From the NCBI RefSeq assembly GCF_030272615.1, contig NC_081414.1:826424896-826488895 (forward strand): a stretch of DNA of 64,000 nucleotides, given 5' to 3'. This DNA comes from Cryptomeria japonica. Its lineage: Eukaryota > Streptophyta > Pinopsida > Cupressales > Cupressaceae. Under the pieces are notes generated by a model. It was not told the DNA's origin, did no database searches, and was given only the letters and a program-made list of their open reading frames with translations. Below are positions 32,405-46,148 of this stretch, in pieces. The position numbers and the translations under genes are program-made. Position 1 is the first letter of the stretch; each line of letters starts with the position of its first letter.

Positions 32405-33983
32405 TGATGGGAATGGGCTTGGGATAGACTAGCCTATTCTATGCTCTTGGATCCTCTCCTTGGATCACCAGGTGTTCCAACCACACCCTAGGGTCTCCAG
32501 GTCTTCCCTTTCTTGTGGGATCTCCTGACCTGGCCCAGTCCACCCACCAACAACATGTGATCCTTCTCCTAAGCTCTTACCTACTCACAAGCTTCAAAAC
32601 CCTTACATAGGCTAATAAGGGTTTAACTCTTCCTACACCTTCTCAGGTCCTAGCAAGGATAGGACAGGTCTTTGACATGTTTTTGCAACCACTCATATGC
32701 CCCTAGGAGGTTTTGGCATTCCTTCTTGTTAGCGATTTCACAATTTTGCTTTTTCCCTACAAAATAGGGCTACAAGGAATGAACCCCTATTAGGCCTCCA
32801 TTCCGAACTTTTAGGGCTTCCTCTTGCAAACAATGCCAAAACTTGTAAAACTTCCGAAAGGGACTGCTATTCATTTATCAAAGGGTCAAGTATTTTTTTG
32901 GTTTTGGGACCCCAAGTGTACGTACACTACCCTAGGTGAATTTAAGGGGTTTTGAGGGTTTTTAAGGGTTTTTAGGCCTGCTTGGGACACAAAGATGGTT
33001 TGTTGTCTTCACCACCTTGTCTAGATTGGTGGAAGATCCTCCTTCTCACCAATGATGCTCCACACACCCCTCTTCAACTCCTCCAAATGGTGCCTCCTCC
33101 CTTGTCCTTCCTTGCTCTCATGGACCTCTGCAACCTTGACCCTTCCTAGCCGGGCATAGACCAGTCTCACCTAGGAGTGGGTCTTTGAAGGGGTTGCCTG
33201 CATTTTCTAGGGCCCTGTTTCCTCTGAGACATTGTACAAGGTTTTTACTCCTATACCCCATGCTTTCATTGTGTTTCCACAATGGGGATAGGAGTTATCA
33301 GCCCATTTCCACAAAACAGTCCAAAATTGGACAATGAAGGAGTAATTCACAAAATATTTTACAAAGCACACAAAACTTGCACAATAAACCTAATCTAATT
33401 TCTCAAAATGAAATTATAAACACTATACAAGACTCTTAACATAGTTTAGTTTGCAGAACAATCCATTATCAATCTTTTAATGCTCCATTTGTGCCGACTG
33501 GCAACAAAAACACAGTCACAATCAAGGTCTTTTTCCTTTGGCCTTACAATCTGACATCCAACCCATCATTTTAGGGTTTACAACAATTTATAATGTCTTT
33601 GCCTTGCTTTTTGTGCCAAGGTTAGGGTTCCCAATGCCAAGCTAAGGTTATGACCAATTTGGTGGAAAAGTTGCATGACAACTTTGAAAAGTTGTCATGC
33701 AACTTTTTGCAACTTTTGAGAAACTCTTGCAATGTTGTTTTTCTTGGCTTTTAGGCCTTATTTAGGCTATCCTATGGACACAACCATTCCAAAAGGACCC
33801 CAAACTCATCAATAGCTCACATACCCTCAAATCCAAGAGAAAAATCAACCTAGACTTGTGAACCTAGGACCTAAACAAAACCATTGAGCTCCTGGCTCTT
33901 ATTACATTTACATGGCTTCATAAAGAAGCAAAATCACCACAAAATCAAATGGTGGGAGCCCTTAGAAGGGTGCCCCTACACCA
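32405..33983 (-). repeat. 3' LTR of the Gypsy element
   Basis: 1,579 bp. On the minus strand it starts TGGTGTAGGGGCACCC. It contains the inverted pair AAAAGTTGCATGACAACTTT/AAAGTTGTCATGCAACTTTT near 33660-33710, a strong hairpin also present in the other LTR. Confidence 0.9.
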
Positions 33984-33997
33984 TACTCCCCCTCTGC
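33984..33997 (-). other. Polypurine tract of the Gypsy element
   Basis: On the minus strand TGCAGAGGGGGAGTA sits immediately upstream of the LTR start TGGTGTAGG. Confidence 0.8.
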
Positions 33998-34003
33998 ACA
34001 AAA

Positions 34004-36167
34004 TTAAGGAACTAGGGGAGAGATGAGAGATGGATCAATACCAAGATTCTTGAACCTGCCCTCTTCAACCCAAGTGGCTTCAGACTCAGGTTGACCTGCC
34101 CACTTCACCAAGTGTTCCATGTAGACCTAGTGTCTAGTAGACTTCTTCACCCTTGACTCCAAGATCTTCTCTGGTATGGGTTGCTTCACTTGAGACAAGG
34201 CATTCACATCCAAATCCTGCAGCACCTTGGCTTGATTCTCAGTCTGCCTTGCTATTTAGCCTTTGTACAATATCAAATCAGCAACATTGAAGACTGGTGA
34301 TATAGCCAAAGCTGAAGGAAGATCCACCTTGTAGGCATTCTCACCATACTTGGACAAAATTCTACAAGGTCCTACCCTCTTCATTTGCAACTTAGTAGAC
34401 TTGCCGCTTTCCATTCTAGCTTTACTTAAATGGACCATCACATAGTCACCCACTTTGAATTGAACCTCTCTCCTTTTCTCATCCACTTTAGCTTTCAGTT
34501 TTTGAGTAGAATCTAGGATGTCTCTCTTGACCTGTTCTTGGACTTCCTTAATGGTTTGAGTGAAGTCCTCTACTTTCCCACTCTTCATCTCCATTGAACC
34601 AAGTTCTCTTAGTTCACACACCCCTCTAGGGTGTCTAACAGAGATAACCTCAAAAGGACTCCTTCCAGTGGTCCTATTTACACTATCATTGTAGGCATAC
34701 TTAGCTTGTGGAATAACTAGATCCCATGTCTGCCCATACTCCTTGGTTAGACACCTCAACAAGTTGCCTAACACCCTGTTAATGACTTTAGTTTGACCAT
34801 CAGTTTGTGGATGTTAAGCTGAGCTGAATGATAGATTAGTTCCTAGTCTTCTCCATAAGGTTTGCCAAAAATGGCCCATGAACTTTCTATCCCTATCTGA
34901 AATAATACTTAATGGGAGTCCATGAATCCTTACAATCTCCTTAAAGAAGAGATGTGCAATATAACTAGCATCATGAGTAGTTCTACATGGAATGAAGTGG
35001 CTCATCTTAGTAAACTTGTCTACCACCACATAGATGCTATCCATACTTGTCTTTGTCTTGGGGAGTCCTACCACAAAGTCCATGCTCACACACTCCCAAG
35101 GCCTATTTGGGACCAGTAATGGCTGATAGAGGCCTACATTGCTTGATCCTCCTTTTGCCCTTTGGCAGACACCACATTGCTCCACATACCTTCTCACATC
35201 CCTTGGCAACCTAGGCCAATAGTAGTATCTCTATACTAGATCCAAAGTTTTATTGATTCCAAAGTGTCCACTTAGGCTTCCATTGTGTTTCTCTTGGATG
35301 AGATTTTCTCTCATGGATCCTCTAGGCACACATAACTAATTGTCTTTGAACAATAGACCATTTTGAAGAGTGTAATTTTCATACTCACCATGAAAATGAT
35401 TCTCAAACTCCTTGCAGACCTTGTAGGCTAATGAGAAGTCTTCATCTTCTTCATAGAGATCCTTGAAACCTTCTATCCCTATGCTCTGCAATAATAATTC
35501 TTGGATAGTCAATAAATTCCGGCTTAAAGCATCTACCACCTTGTTGAGCTGCCCCTTTTTATGCTTGATGGTAAAGGTAAAGGATTGGAGGTACTCCATC
35601 CACTTCAAATGTCTGTTGCTAAGCTTCTCTTGAGTTTTAATGTAACTCAAATCCTAGTTATTTGTGAACACCACAAATTCTTTTGGGAGTAGGTAATGCC
35701 TCCACTTCTTGAGAGACTGAACTAGTGCATACAACTCTAGATCATATGTTGAATACCTCTTCTTTACCTCATTAAGCTTCTCACTGAAAAATGCCACAGG
35801 CCTTCCCTCTTGGCTCAATACACCCCCTACTGCAATTCCAGTTGCATCACGCTCCAATGTGAATACCTTGTCAAAAGTAGGTAAGAGTGGGATGGGTTTT
35901 GTGGCTATTTCTTGCTTCAATAATTGGAATGCTTCATCAGCTTGTTCAGTCCATTTGAACTTAGTTTTTAGGCCTCCTTTTATGGTGTCAAGTACTGGTG
36001 CACATATGCCACTGAAGTTCCTCACAAACTTTCTATAGAATTGAGCTAAACCATGGAAACTCCTAACTTCAGTCCCTGTTTTAGGGGTAGGCCAATTCAA
36101 GATTGCCTCCACTTTGCTTGGATCCATCTTCAAGGTTCCCTTAGACACCACAAACCCCAAGTAGACT
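34004..36167 (-). pseudogene. pol: Gypsy pol, C-terminal half: RNase H, integrase, chromodomain
   Basis: Resumes RT at LVYLGFVVSKGTLKMDPSK (36167 downward) after the Copia insertion. In order: RNase H (RDATGIAVGGVLSQ, about 35840; YDLELYALVQSL), the integrase HHCC zinc domain (EKHNGSLSGHFG, CGVCQRAKG), the integrase core with Asp in VSMDFVVGLP and ISDRDRKF but Lys in HPQTDGQTKVINR where Glu belongs, the C-terminal GDYVMVHL domain, and a chromodomain (VYMEHLVKWAGQPESEATWV, about 34110). Chromodomains steer these elements to heterochromatin. Five stops (35651, 35333, 34811, about 34256 and about 34173) all sit at positions suited to Gln. End TAA at 34004-34006, close to the polypurine tract. 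Confidence 0.9.
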
Positions 36168-36172
36168 AACTC

Positions 36173-37222
36173 TATTGGTATTTTGGTATGGTTTTGTCAT
36201 TGATGTCAACACCTACTGAAACACTAGCACTTTGGAGATCCAGCAACATTCACAGGCAAGCAAGTAACTATTGCAAAGTTACTGGTATATGGTTCACCAG
36301 CAGGATATAATATTCACCGGCACTTGGAATGATATGGAAGGCACTTGGTAATGTCAAAGACATCGTGTGGACACTTTGTTTTGAAGAATTAATCATTGGT
36401 ATATTCATATTGGCATATTTACTTTTACCGGCAAATAGGTCCAAGGTTATCTAAGGTTACACCGGTAGGCTTATCTTTTTCAAATCAGCATGGCACGCTA
36501 TAGAGATGATTTATTATTGTTGTAAATGCATTAAGACAACATGTTCAATTGGTTATTGCATCAGATATTATATTATTTGTAAAATGTTTTTATTGTAATA
36601 TCTTGTAGAGCCAACCTACTAAAATTGGTCTTAGGGTATGGTATAAATGTAAGATCTTATTTGTAAGATCGAATGTGAAATGCGAAGAAGAATTGTGAGA
36701 AGGTATATGCGAGATTAAGTAGAGGTATACATGAAGACATTATTTGAAGGTGAAGCTAGGTTTTTGTAGAAGCATATCAGCATTACACCGGTACTGAATC
36801 TAGCATATGAAGATGATATTTTGTACAGTATATTCTTATTGGATTTAACCATCCAACTGTAGTCAGTGTGACTCCCATTTTGTGATTGAGCAGTGAGCTC
36901 TAGGCTATTGGCCTTTCTACATGTGCAGACCCCATTTATGTACACTTACTATCTACAGTAGTATCATCTGATTGTGGGTACGGTTTCCCACCATGGTTTT
37001 TCCCCATACAAATATTGGTGTTATGTGTTGTGGATGACTTTATGTTTAGGTTTCATGCATTAATCTCTACTAGTATAGCAATTTACTGTTAACACTATCT
37101 ACCGGCATACTTAACTGGTTTACTAGTATTAAGCATTAAGTTGGTCAAATGATTTTTGGTTTGAATTTATTAGACAACTGATTCAACCCCCCACCCCTCT
37201 CAGTTGTCTCCGGGATCTAACA
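36173..37222 (+). repeat. 5' LTR of the nested Copia element
   Basis: 1,050 bp. TATA box TATAAAT at 36642-36648. Ends CCGGGATCTAACA, followed by two bases and the PBS. Confidence 0.9.
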
Positions 37223-37224
37223 AT

Positions 37225-37237
37225 TGGTATCAGAGCC
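37225..37237 (+). other. Primer binding site
   Basis: TGGTATCAGAGCC, complementary to the 3' end of initiator Met tRNA as usual in Copia elements. Confidence 0.9.
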
Positions 37238-37278
37238 TAGTCCTCTTTTGCAAAGGTTTAACAACTTGAGGAGATCCA

Positions 37279-38424
37279 ATGTCTACTAATTATTTCAGGA
37301 AGGATAGTCCTAAACTTGATGGAACCAACTATGGGATATGGAAGATCAGGATGGAGACACATCTGAATTGCATTGGTAAAGACATCTGGGAAGTTACAAA
37401 TAATGGTTATATTGTTGTTGTAGCTGGTCAGACTGCTCCAACTACCTTAGCTAAAGATGAGGAGAATGATTGCAAAGCAAGAGAAGCACTTTTGAGTGCA
37501 TTATCAGATCAAAAAATCATGGGATTATTAGATAGGTCTACTACTAAAGCTATTTGGGATCATTTGGAAACACTAAATTAAGGAGATTCCATAGTCAAGA
37601 TTACAAAACTTGAAAGCTTCCGAGTTAGGTATGAACATCTGAAAAATGGAAGAAGATGAAAGAATTTCTGCTTTTATGGAAAGAGTAAATGAAATTGTTT
37701 TGGGTATTAAATGTTGTGGAGGATCCCTGAGTGAGGATGAAATTATTTCAAAAATATTAAGAGGATCCCCACCGGCATATAAAATGAAGGTTACTACTAT
37801 AAATGAGTTGAGAACAATGCCTAATAGATCAGTAACTAGGGATACATTGATTGGAAAACTTTCAGCCTTTGAAATTGAGGAATTTGGTCATGTTGCTACT
37901 ATAAAGACAGATTTAGCCTTTAAAGCATCAACATCATCTACTCCATCATTTGACAAATTAGACTAGAAAGCCTTTTATGCAAGAGAACTTGAAGAAACTA
38001 GGAAGGAGAATGAAGAGCTTGAAGAGCTTGAAGAACTTGAAGCACTATTTGCAAGGAAAATGCCAAAAGGTCCAGTTGGAAGTAAGTATGAAGGTAAAGC
38101 ACCCTTTAAATGTTTCAACTGCAATAAAATTGGTCATATGGCTTCAAGATGCCCTGATAGACATGCTAGACTAAGAGAAGAAGCTAGAAGAACATACAAG
38201 CCTAATCCTGAATATCAGAGATACAGATTTAAGAAGAACAAAGACAAATCTTGTTACATTGCTGATGAAGGTGTGACTAATGATTCTGATGAGGATCTAG
38301 CAGACAATGGATGGGTTTTTGTTGCTATAACAGAAGATCAACCGGCACCTACTGCTCAACCGGTAGAACAAGCCCTTGCAGCTAAAGTTGAAGCAAAGGA
38401 TGAATGGATCATTGACTCGGGATG
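37279..38424 (+). pseudogene. gag: Copia Gag and start of protease
   Basis: ATG 37279 opens a UBN2-type Gag (PKLDGTNYGIWKIRMETHL, about residues 10-30; RSTTKAIWDHLETLN near 95). TAA at 37579-37581 and a one-base shift near 37640 break it. The next frame carries ERVNEIVLGIKCCGGSLSED, then TAG at 37964-37966, a Glu/Leu-rich coil, a knuckle CFNCNKIGHMASRC (about 38112) and the protease start WIIDSG (38406). The large insertion begins just after that Gly. The frame resumes at 42782. Confidence 0.85.
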
Positions 38425-41400
38425 TGTTGTTCACCAAAAGTGATAACCCAAGTATACCTGCAAATCTATCTATGAGATAGCCAATCTCAATCAATGAAAC
38501 ACCTCAGGGCTTGGACAACATGACAAGGATATGAATCCTTCTACTCTTCAGGCTCCACAAAACCTAGGCGGGTATACCTTTGATGCATTTAATCAGACCT
38601 ATTACACACAAGACTGCATCAATCAAAAGCAAATGGATCTCAAAAGGTTCAAAAACTAAGAGGTAACTACAGATGGGCTAGATCCACACTTGCAACTCAA
38701 CATTTTTGAATCATGAGATGGAGGGACACTTCCACATAACATAAAATATAAAAAGATATTCTAATTTTTGTTTTTTAAATGGTGTTTTGACAACCTTTCA
38801 ATATTACAAGAGACCAATGCCTTATCCAGGCCACAGAGTCATGCATAAAACTGGATGAGAAATCTCAGATGCAAGTTCTTTTCAACATTAAATTTTCATG
38901 TATCAATGCCTTACATTAATACAATCCTCTACTCTGTCACAAAACCATACTTATATGTATATATCCAGTATGCATTCAAAATCATTAATGTTGGGTTTTA
39001 GGATTTAAATCCTTCCTTGAAGAATACCCAAAAGACAACATTACACTCTTAGAGGAATCTAAAAGAGACAACTCAAATTAACCTTGATAATATGAAATTA
39101 TATGAATCTGAGTACATTTTGGAGACAATTTCATGGAAACTCACACATGCCTTGCATATGTGCGAACCTGCAAACTGAAACTAAACCTACAGTAAAGACA
39201 ACACTGAAAACATAGAAAAACACACTGTTATTTGCATTGATAAAAGGATGCCATCACTAGAACCTGCAATTTCGGATTTCTCCCTTGGAGAAAATCTCTC
39301 AAAAGTTGGAACCCCTACAATTGAGAAGAATGGGGAATAAGAAGGAGAGGGAAGAGAATCAAATCTACAACTGAAAATTGCCAAGTGTCTCCCCTCTAAC
39401 TGAATTTCATTCTCAACCAAACTGCTTCCACAATATCTAATCTTTGTAAAAATCAACTCCATAATCAGATTCCTCATTTCGAGAGCTTTCTGAAAACATA
39501 TAACACTTTATATTTTGGCCAAAATTGAGACCCTGGGCGAATTAATCCTCAACATGGACCCATCATTTAAATTTTTTGAATTTCTCTATAGTTTAAACTA
39601 TATCATTTACAATTTTAATTTTGATTTTTTGCTCTGAATGTGCTCTGACACCTTGCCACATGGCGGCCTCCGATTGGTCGATAGAGTTGACCGGACGCCA
39701 CCTGGGATGACACTTCATCACCGCCATGTCATCTGATTTCTCATTGCCACTTGGCCGCCATGTGTACACCACCTCAGCACCACATCATCACCACCCAGGC
39801 GCCACCTCTACACCACCTCACCGAGCCCGCCTGCTGGACATCTGACTATACCCACCACCTATACGCCACCTGGACTTCACCATTTCGCGGGGTTTAACGA
39901 GCATGCATCTTTGGGTCGCGAAATCGCGCAGGCCGTCAATCTTGATCTAACATGCTTACTGGTTAACCTGCTGCATTTTTGCCATTTTGTAGGCTCTAAC
40001 GGGCGTGCATCTTGCCTTTGCGAAACTGCACGCACCATTGATCCATCTCAAACTTGCTCACTTGTTAACCCGGCCTTTCTCTGCAAAATTTTGCCTGTCT
40101 GCCTCGAGAAGCATGCTTGCATGGGGTCCACCTGGTTGCTGCCTAGTCACCATCTCCATCACCTCAGGATCCGTGCTCACGTGTGGGCCCACCTTAGGCA
40201 CCCATAGGCACCTTCGTCAAAAGCCTTTATGGCTTAGATATATTAGATGAGTGTGATTGTGCATTTAAATATCAAAATGAACCATTTCCCAGTGAATGTG
40301 GGATAATGTAATATGCCCGGGAATGCATTTTGAATGTTTTCCCTACGACTTTAATGGTTTTTTCTGAGTTGATTGAAAGCTTTGTGCTTTTTCCTTGCCC
40401 CTTCCTCTCCAACAAACCACGCAGGGGTTAAATTGGTATTTATTAAAATTCTAAAAGCCTTCTAACAAACTCACACTCCACTTCAAGTCTACAATTGCAT
40501 TTGTTTTTTAAAAATGAAAACCTCTCCTTCCAAAAATCACGCAAGAGGTAAACTGGAAGCTATTTTTATTGTTTGAAATTCTTTTCCTTCTCCATATTTG
40601 CAGCAAATCCATGCCAAAGTGGAGAAGAGGAACATCAGCATTAAACTTGCCATGAATTTTAGTTTTAAACTTCTGCAGCCTTTCCAAACTGCCATGTGAA
40701 GATTTGGGATTTGATTGGCATTCACTTACCTTACCAATCTTCTGCTACTGTTCAACACCATCTATCATCTACCATCCACTATAGAAAGGGAGGGTTATGG
40801 CTTTGTACCAGCCAATTGCACTTGCTTGCATTTCAACATGGCCTCCAAACAGCCACTTGAGCATGCTTTGGTTGTCATTACACTTACTGCAGTTGAAATT
40901 AATAACCATTGCCCATGCCTCTCCTACTACTGCATTTGCCCAAACTTCAATGTCTTTGCTCAGCCACAGCCACGTGAAGGAGAATTGGCTGGGCATTTGC
41001 TTGGAAATTTATGAGTTTTAAATTCAAAGAGGCTGTTGGTTAAACATCACTTGGAGTGAGGGGGAATTACACCAATTCCATTTGCTAATGTCTCTATGCT
41101 ACACTCCGCTCAACCACGTGAGAGGGGGTTCATTAATTGTTGGTATTTTAAACACCCACCAAACTTCATGTGAGAGGAGAAGGGTGTTGGCTGGGCCTTA
41201 AGCCTGCTAATTGCTTTGGCTTGGGTTTTATTTTAATTCATTTAACCATTTTTCCACATGGAGAAAGGGGTCACTCCTGCTACTATCATTTGTTTGCATA
41301 TATTCCCTTTCTAACCCAAAACAGTGGATCCCCAAATTGCTCTCATTCAAAATTATGATAAAATATCTGATTGCTCATCTTGAATGAGCCTCCAGCAGCA

Positions 41401-42776
41401 TCCTTGATATTAAAACCCTCTAATTTGCCATATTCAAATGTGCATTTGGTGTTGGAGTCTCTCTGCTCTCTCACTGTCCAACTGGTGAATTGAAATCGAG
41501 CCAATATGGATACACATATATTTCCAGGAAAAAAGAACATTTCACCATTAAAATTAAAGCACAGGCATGAGCCAGGTCCGGCCCCAAAGTGGGTCCGACT
41601 AAAAAAAAATTCGTTTTCAAGCTACTGGCCTCTGAAATATCTTCACGGACCTCAAACATACCTCTGGGAATGATCGACGTCATTTTTGGATCATCCAACT
41701 GAATTTTGCAACCTCCAGGCGATTACGCCACATTTTCACATTTAATCGCGAAGACGTAATTTTCAAACCTATCAAAACACCTTTCTGGAGCTCGCCATCT
41801 GACAGGCGTGTACTCTGATATACAAGGATGACTTCTACCAAATTGTTTCTCAAGATGAGTCCCAAGCGAAGAGATATTAATTTCCGAAAATGCCCAACTG
41901 GCTTTGTCGACACTGCGGACCTGATGAAGTCAATGTCCTAGCAACACATGACGCCTTTCTCAAAAATATCAAACAACCTCTGTAGGTTCTCAAATTCGGA
42001 ACATAGGTACCTTAAAGTACATATTAAATCTTTGAATTCTTAGTTCGATCACCAGACTGACAGGATGCAAACGGCATGCACACAAAAATGGCTACATTAA
42101 CTGATACAACACTGGAGGTACGGATAACTGCATTTGATGGCAAAATGAGCTCCTTTAAAAACCGATCAAACAGATTGGTAGAGGCTTGAAATTTGAAACG
42201 TAGCTCATAATTTATACCAGCATTAGCTCGGAACAAACATTATGGCATGATGCTTACTGAGGCAACTTTTACGCTTGTGCGAAACAGGGCTCCGACTAGC
42301 TGTCGAAACAGGGACTTGCCAAACCACACAAACTGCAAACGGATTTGGCTTTGAAAACTGAGCAAATGGATTTGTTAGGACTTGAAATTTTGCAAACTGA
42401 CTCACATTTATGCATAGAATTGAATCCACTTTGAATTTATCCATGATGATCAACAAGGAAAAAGATGTAATCGCTCAAAGTAGGCTACTCAATAAAAACT
42501 GCATTTGTGCCTAAAATGCACTTTCAGCTAACCCCTCAAACTGGGTACCTCATAAACTTCTCCAAATTGAATTCTAAAAGTTTCACATCACTGAATAGGC
42601 CAAATGAAAGATGTAGGATATGAATCCCGAGCCTTACCCTCTGAAAATCAACCGGCTCCATTTTACCCCCTTGCTAACTAGGCCATTCAAACTAACTTAT
42701 TTTAATCATTTGGAAATGTAGGGCAAAATTTTGAAATGGGCTTATAAACTTGACTCAGTTTTAAATACTCCCAACA
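38425..42776. mobile_element. 4.35-kb TG...CA insertion without coding capacity (giant solo LTR or LARD-like)
   Basis: Starts TGTTGTTCACC, ends CTCCCAACA and is flanked by GGATG (38420-38424 and 42777-42781). Removing it and one GGATG restores the protease frame exactly. I find no internal copy of either end, so no LTR pair, and no gag, pol or transposase motif. Composition changes along it: AT-rich, then a GC-rich segment at about 39650-40210 with repeated CGCCACCTGG-like phrases, then mixed. The best reading is a solo LTR of a very long-LTR element; a short-end non-autonomous element is possible. Orientation unresolved. Confidence 0.75.
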
Positions 42777-42781
42777 GGATG

Positions 42782-45700
42782 CTCACATCACATGACAGGA
42801 GACAAAGGTAAATTCTTGAACTTTCAAGAATACAATGGAGGTTTAGTAAGATTTGGAGATGACAAAGCCTATTCAATCAAAGGTAAGGGTTCAATATCTC
42901 TTGATGGTAAGAATAACACTAACAATGTCTACTATGTTGAAGGATTAAAGCATAATCTTTTAAGTGTTGGTCAATTAGTTGAGAAGGGATTTCAATTACA
43001 ATTTAAAAATGGAAAATGTAAAATCATGAATAGAATTGGTTTGGAAATTGCAACCGGTAATCAGACTAGAGGTAATATCTTTCATTTGAATAACAGTGAA
43101 AAGGCATGCTTGATTGCACATATAGATGAAAGTTGGTTATGGCATAAGAGACTATGTCATGTAAACTTTGATTGCATGGTAAAAATCAGTACTTCTAAGG
43201 CAATTAGAGATCTACCTAGAATTGTGAAACCTCAAAATATAATTTGTAAGGAATGTCAATTTGGAAAACAAGTTACAGCTAGTTTCAAAAGTATTCCAGA
43301 AAAATCCAATAATGCTCTTGATTTGATTCACACTGATTTATGTGGTCCAGCAAGAACTAAAAGCTTACAAGGTGATAGGTATTTCATGCTAATTATTGAT
43401 GATTATTCTAGAATGTGTTGGGTTACTTTTCTCAAAGAAAAATCAGAAGCACTTGGAAAGTTCAAACTGTTGAAAGCAATGGTTGAGAATGAAACCGGTA
43501 AGAAAATCAAATGTTTAAGATCAGATCAAGGCGGAGAATTCACATCTAAGGACTTTAATACATTTTGTGAAGTGAATGGAATCATCAGCACCTTGGACAC
43601 CAAAGCAGAAAGGAGTTGTTGAAAAGAAAAACAGAACTATCTTGGATGCAACAAGAAGTATGTTATCTTAAGCAAATCTACCACATGTGTATTGGAGAGA
43701 AGCAGTTAGCACTGTTGTCTATACATTCAACAAAGTTCATATCAAAGGTGAAACCAGTAAGACCCCTCATGAACTATGGTTTGGTAATACTCCTACTCTT
43801 AAGTATTTCAGAATTTTTGGAAGTAAATGTTATATTAGAAGAGATGAGTATATTGGCAAATTTGATCCTAGAAGTGATGAAGGAATATTTCTTGGTTATT
43901 CATCTAATAGCAAGGCATATAGATGTTTTAATAAGAGATTGCGAAAAATTGTTGAGAATACAAATGTAAAGATTGATGAACAATTCAGAGGAACTTTAAG
44001 GTATATAGACTCTGAACCGACAATAGAAATTGTGACAAATGAACCTACACTAAATCCACCAGTACATAATGAAGATCCAGTTACCCTGGTACCATCAAAG
44101 GATTCCACAGTAATTGAAGAACAACAACAAACTAAGACACCCCAGTATGTAAGATTGAATCATTCTGAAGATCAGATAATTGGAAACAAATTTAAAGGAG
44201 TTATGACAAGAGGAAGATTGGCAAATGAAGAGGTATGTCTTATTTCTCAAATTGAACCATCATCTATCAATGAGGCATGTGAAGATAAATTTTGGATTAA
44301 AGCTATGGAAGAAGAATTAGGACAAATTGAGAAAAATAATACTTGGACATTAGTTCCCCGGCCTAAAGATAAAAATGTAATTGGAACCAAATAGGTATTT
44401 AGAAACAAACTTAATGAAGATGGTAAAGTTGTCAGAAATAAAGCAAGACTAGTGTGTAAGGGATATTCTCAAAAAGAAGGAGTTGATTACAATGAAACCT
44501 TTGCACCGGTAGCTAGAATTGAGGCAGTTAGATTATTCTTGGCTTTTGCAACTCACAAGGACTACAAAGTTTATCAAATGGATATTAAATGTGCATTTTT
44601 GAATGGAGATCTTGAAGAGGAAGTATATATTGAACAACTTGATGGATTTTCTTTGATAGATGACAATGATATGGTTTGCAGGTTAAGAAAAGCTTTGTAT
44701 GGATTGAAACAAGCCCCAAGAGCTTGGTATGCAAGGCTGGATAAGTATCTTTTAAAGATTGGTTTTACTAAAGAAAATGCAGACAACAATTTATATTACA
44801 AAATAACTAATGATGACATCTTGATTATAGAAGTATTCGTTGATGATATAATCTTTGGAGGAGAAGATGGATTATGAAAGGAATTTTCTATTAAAATGCA
44901 GCAAGAATTTGAAATGTCTATGATTGGAGAAATAAAATTATTTTTAGGATTGCAGATTTCACAAACTGATAAAGGTATATTTTTGAGTCAATCCAAGTAC
45001 TTGAAAGAATTACTAAAGAAATTTGGGATGGAGAACTCTAAACTGGTAAGCACACCTATGACTACAAATGACAAATTATCTCAAAGGGATGAATCTACAC
45101 CTGTTAATCCAACTAGATACAAATCTATGATAGGAGGTTTATTGTATTTGACACAAACTAGGCCTGATATTATGAATGCAGTATGTATTGTTTCTATATT
45201 TCAAAGTAATCCTAGGGAAAATCATGAATCAGCAGTAAAAAGGATTTTTCGGTACTTACAAGGCACTGCAAATCTTGGATTATGGTATCCTAGAGATGAA
45301 AATTTTGATCTATGTGCATACACAGATGCAAATTGGGCAGGAGATGTGGATGATAGAAAAAGAACCACTAGAGGAGCATTCTTTCTTGGAAAGAGATTAG
45401 TTTCTTGGTTGAGTAAGAAACAGAGTTGTACATCTTTATCAACAGCAAAATCAGAATATGTTGCAACAGCAACTAACTGTACACAGGTACTATGCCTTAA
45501 GCAAATGTTGAAAGACATAAAGGTAAAATGCAAAGAACCTATTACTATATATTGTGATAACACTGCAACAATTGATATATCTAAGAATCCGGTATTACAT
45601 TCTAAAACAAAACATGTTTCTATCAAACTGAATTATCTAAGGGAAAAAGTTGAAGAAAAGGAGATAAGACTGGTTTATGTGAATACTAAAGAATAGCTTG

Positions 45701-45789
45701 CAGATATTTTCACAAAACCTTTGCCTAAGGAGACTTTTGAATATCTCAGAGATCAGCTTGGAGTCATACCACCACCGGTAGAGACTTAG
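42782..45789 (+). pseudogene. pol: Copia pol: protease remainder, integrase, RT, RNase H
   Basis: Picks up the protease at CSHH/MTGDK. In order: pre-integrase ESWLWHKRLCHVNF (about 43125) and CKECQFGKQ, integrase core with Asp in LIHTDLCGP and CLRSDQGGEF and Glu in GVVEKKNRT (reached after a one-base shift near 43590), RVT_2 RT with YQMDIKCAFLNGDLEEEVYI (about 44570) and FVDDIIFGG (about 44840), and RNase H with AYTDANWAGDVDD (about 45315), STAKSEYVA and YCDNTATIDISKNPVLHSKT. It ends LADIFTKPLPKETFEYLR near 45750. Stops: 44392-44394 (TAG), 44875-44877 (TGA) and 45694-45696 (TAG). The RT and RNase H catalytic residues are intact, so this copy died by frame damage rather than active-site loss. 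Confidence 0.92.
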
Positions 45790-46148
45790 ATAGTTGATGA
45801 TTATCATCAACTGGCAGAATTGAGAGACAAATCTTTTACTTCAGTCTTTGATGAGGAAGCTACTTCTCAGGGGGAGTAGTTGGTATATTGAATTGATTGG
45901 TATTTTGTATATGAACTTGACTTTTGTAAATTTGGCATTTGATGTCAAAGGGGGAGAGATATCTATGGAAAAACACATTATCTTTTGAGGAGAGATTGGT
46001 ATTAAAAAAAAGTTTTGGAAAACACATGTTGCTCCTAGGGGGAGAAATTGTTTAGAGGAGATTGTTGGTTTTTGGTATTTGGCATTTCTATTTTGACACT
46101 TTGATGGTTTTTCCATCTTGTGTTGCCATCAATGCCAAAGCAGGAGAT
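45790..46148 (+). other. 3' untranslated region with serial polypurine tracts
   Basis: CTCAGGGGGAGTAG (about 45866), TCAAAGGGGGAGAGAT (about 45946), CTAGGGGGAGAAATTG (about 46035) and the LTR-adjacent CAAAGCAGGAGAT (about 46136-46148), whose G-run is broken by C and A. Confidence 0.75.

Noticed and set aside
39187-42456. Many 60-100-codon frames on both strands within the 4.35-kb insertion
   Set aside because: None shows a domain, they overlap each other on opposite strands, and the unit has the ends and target duplication of a non-coding LTR.
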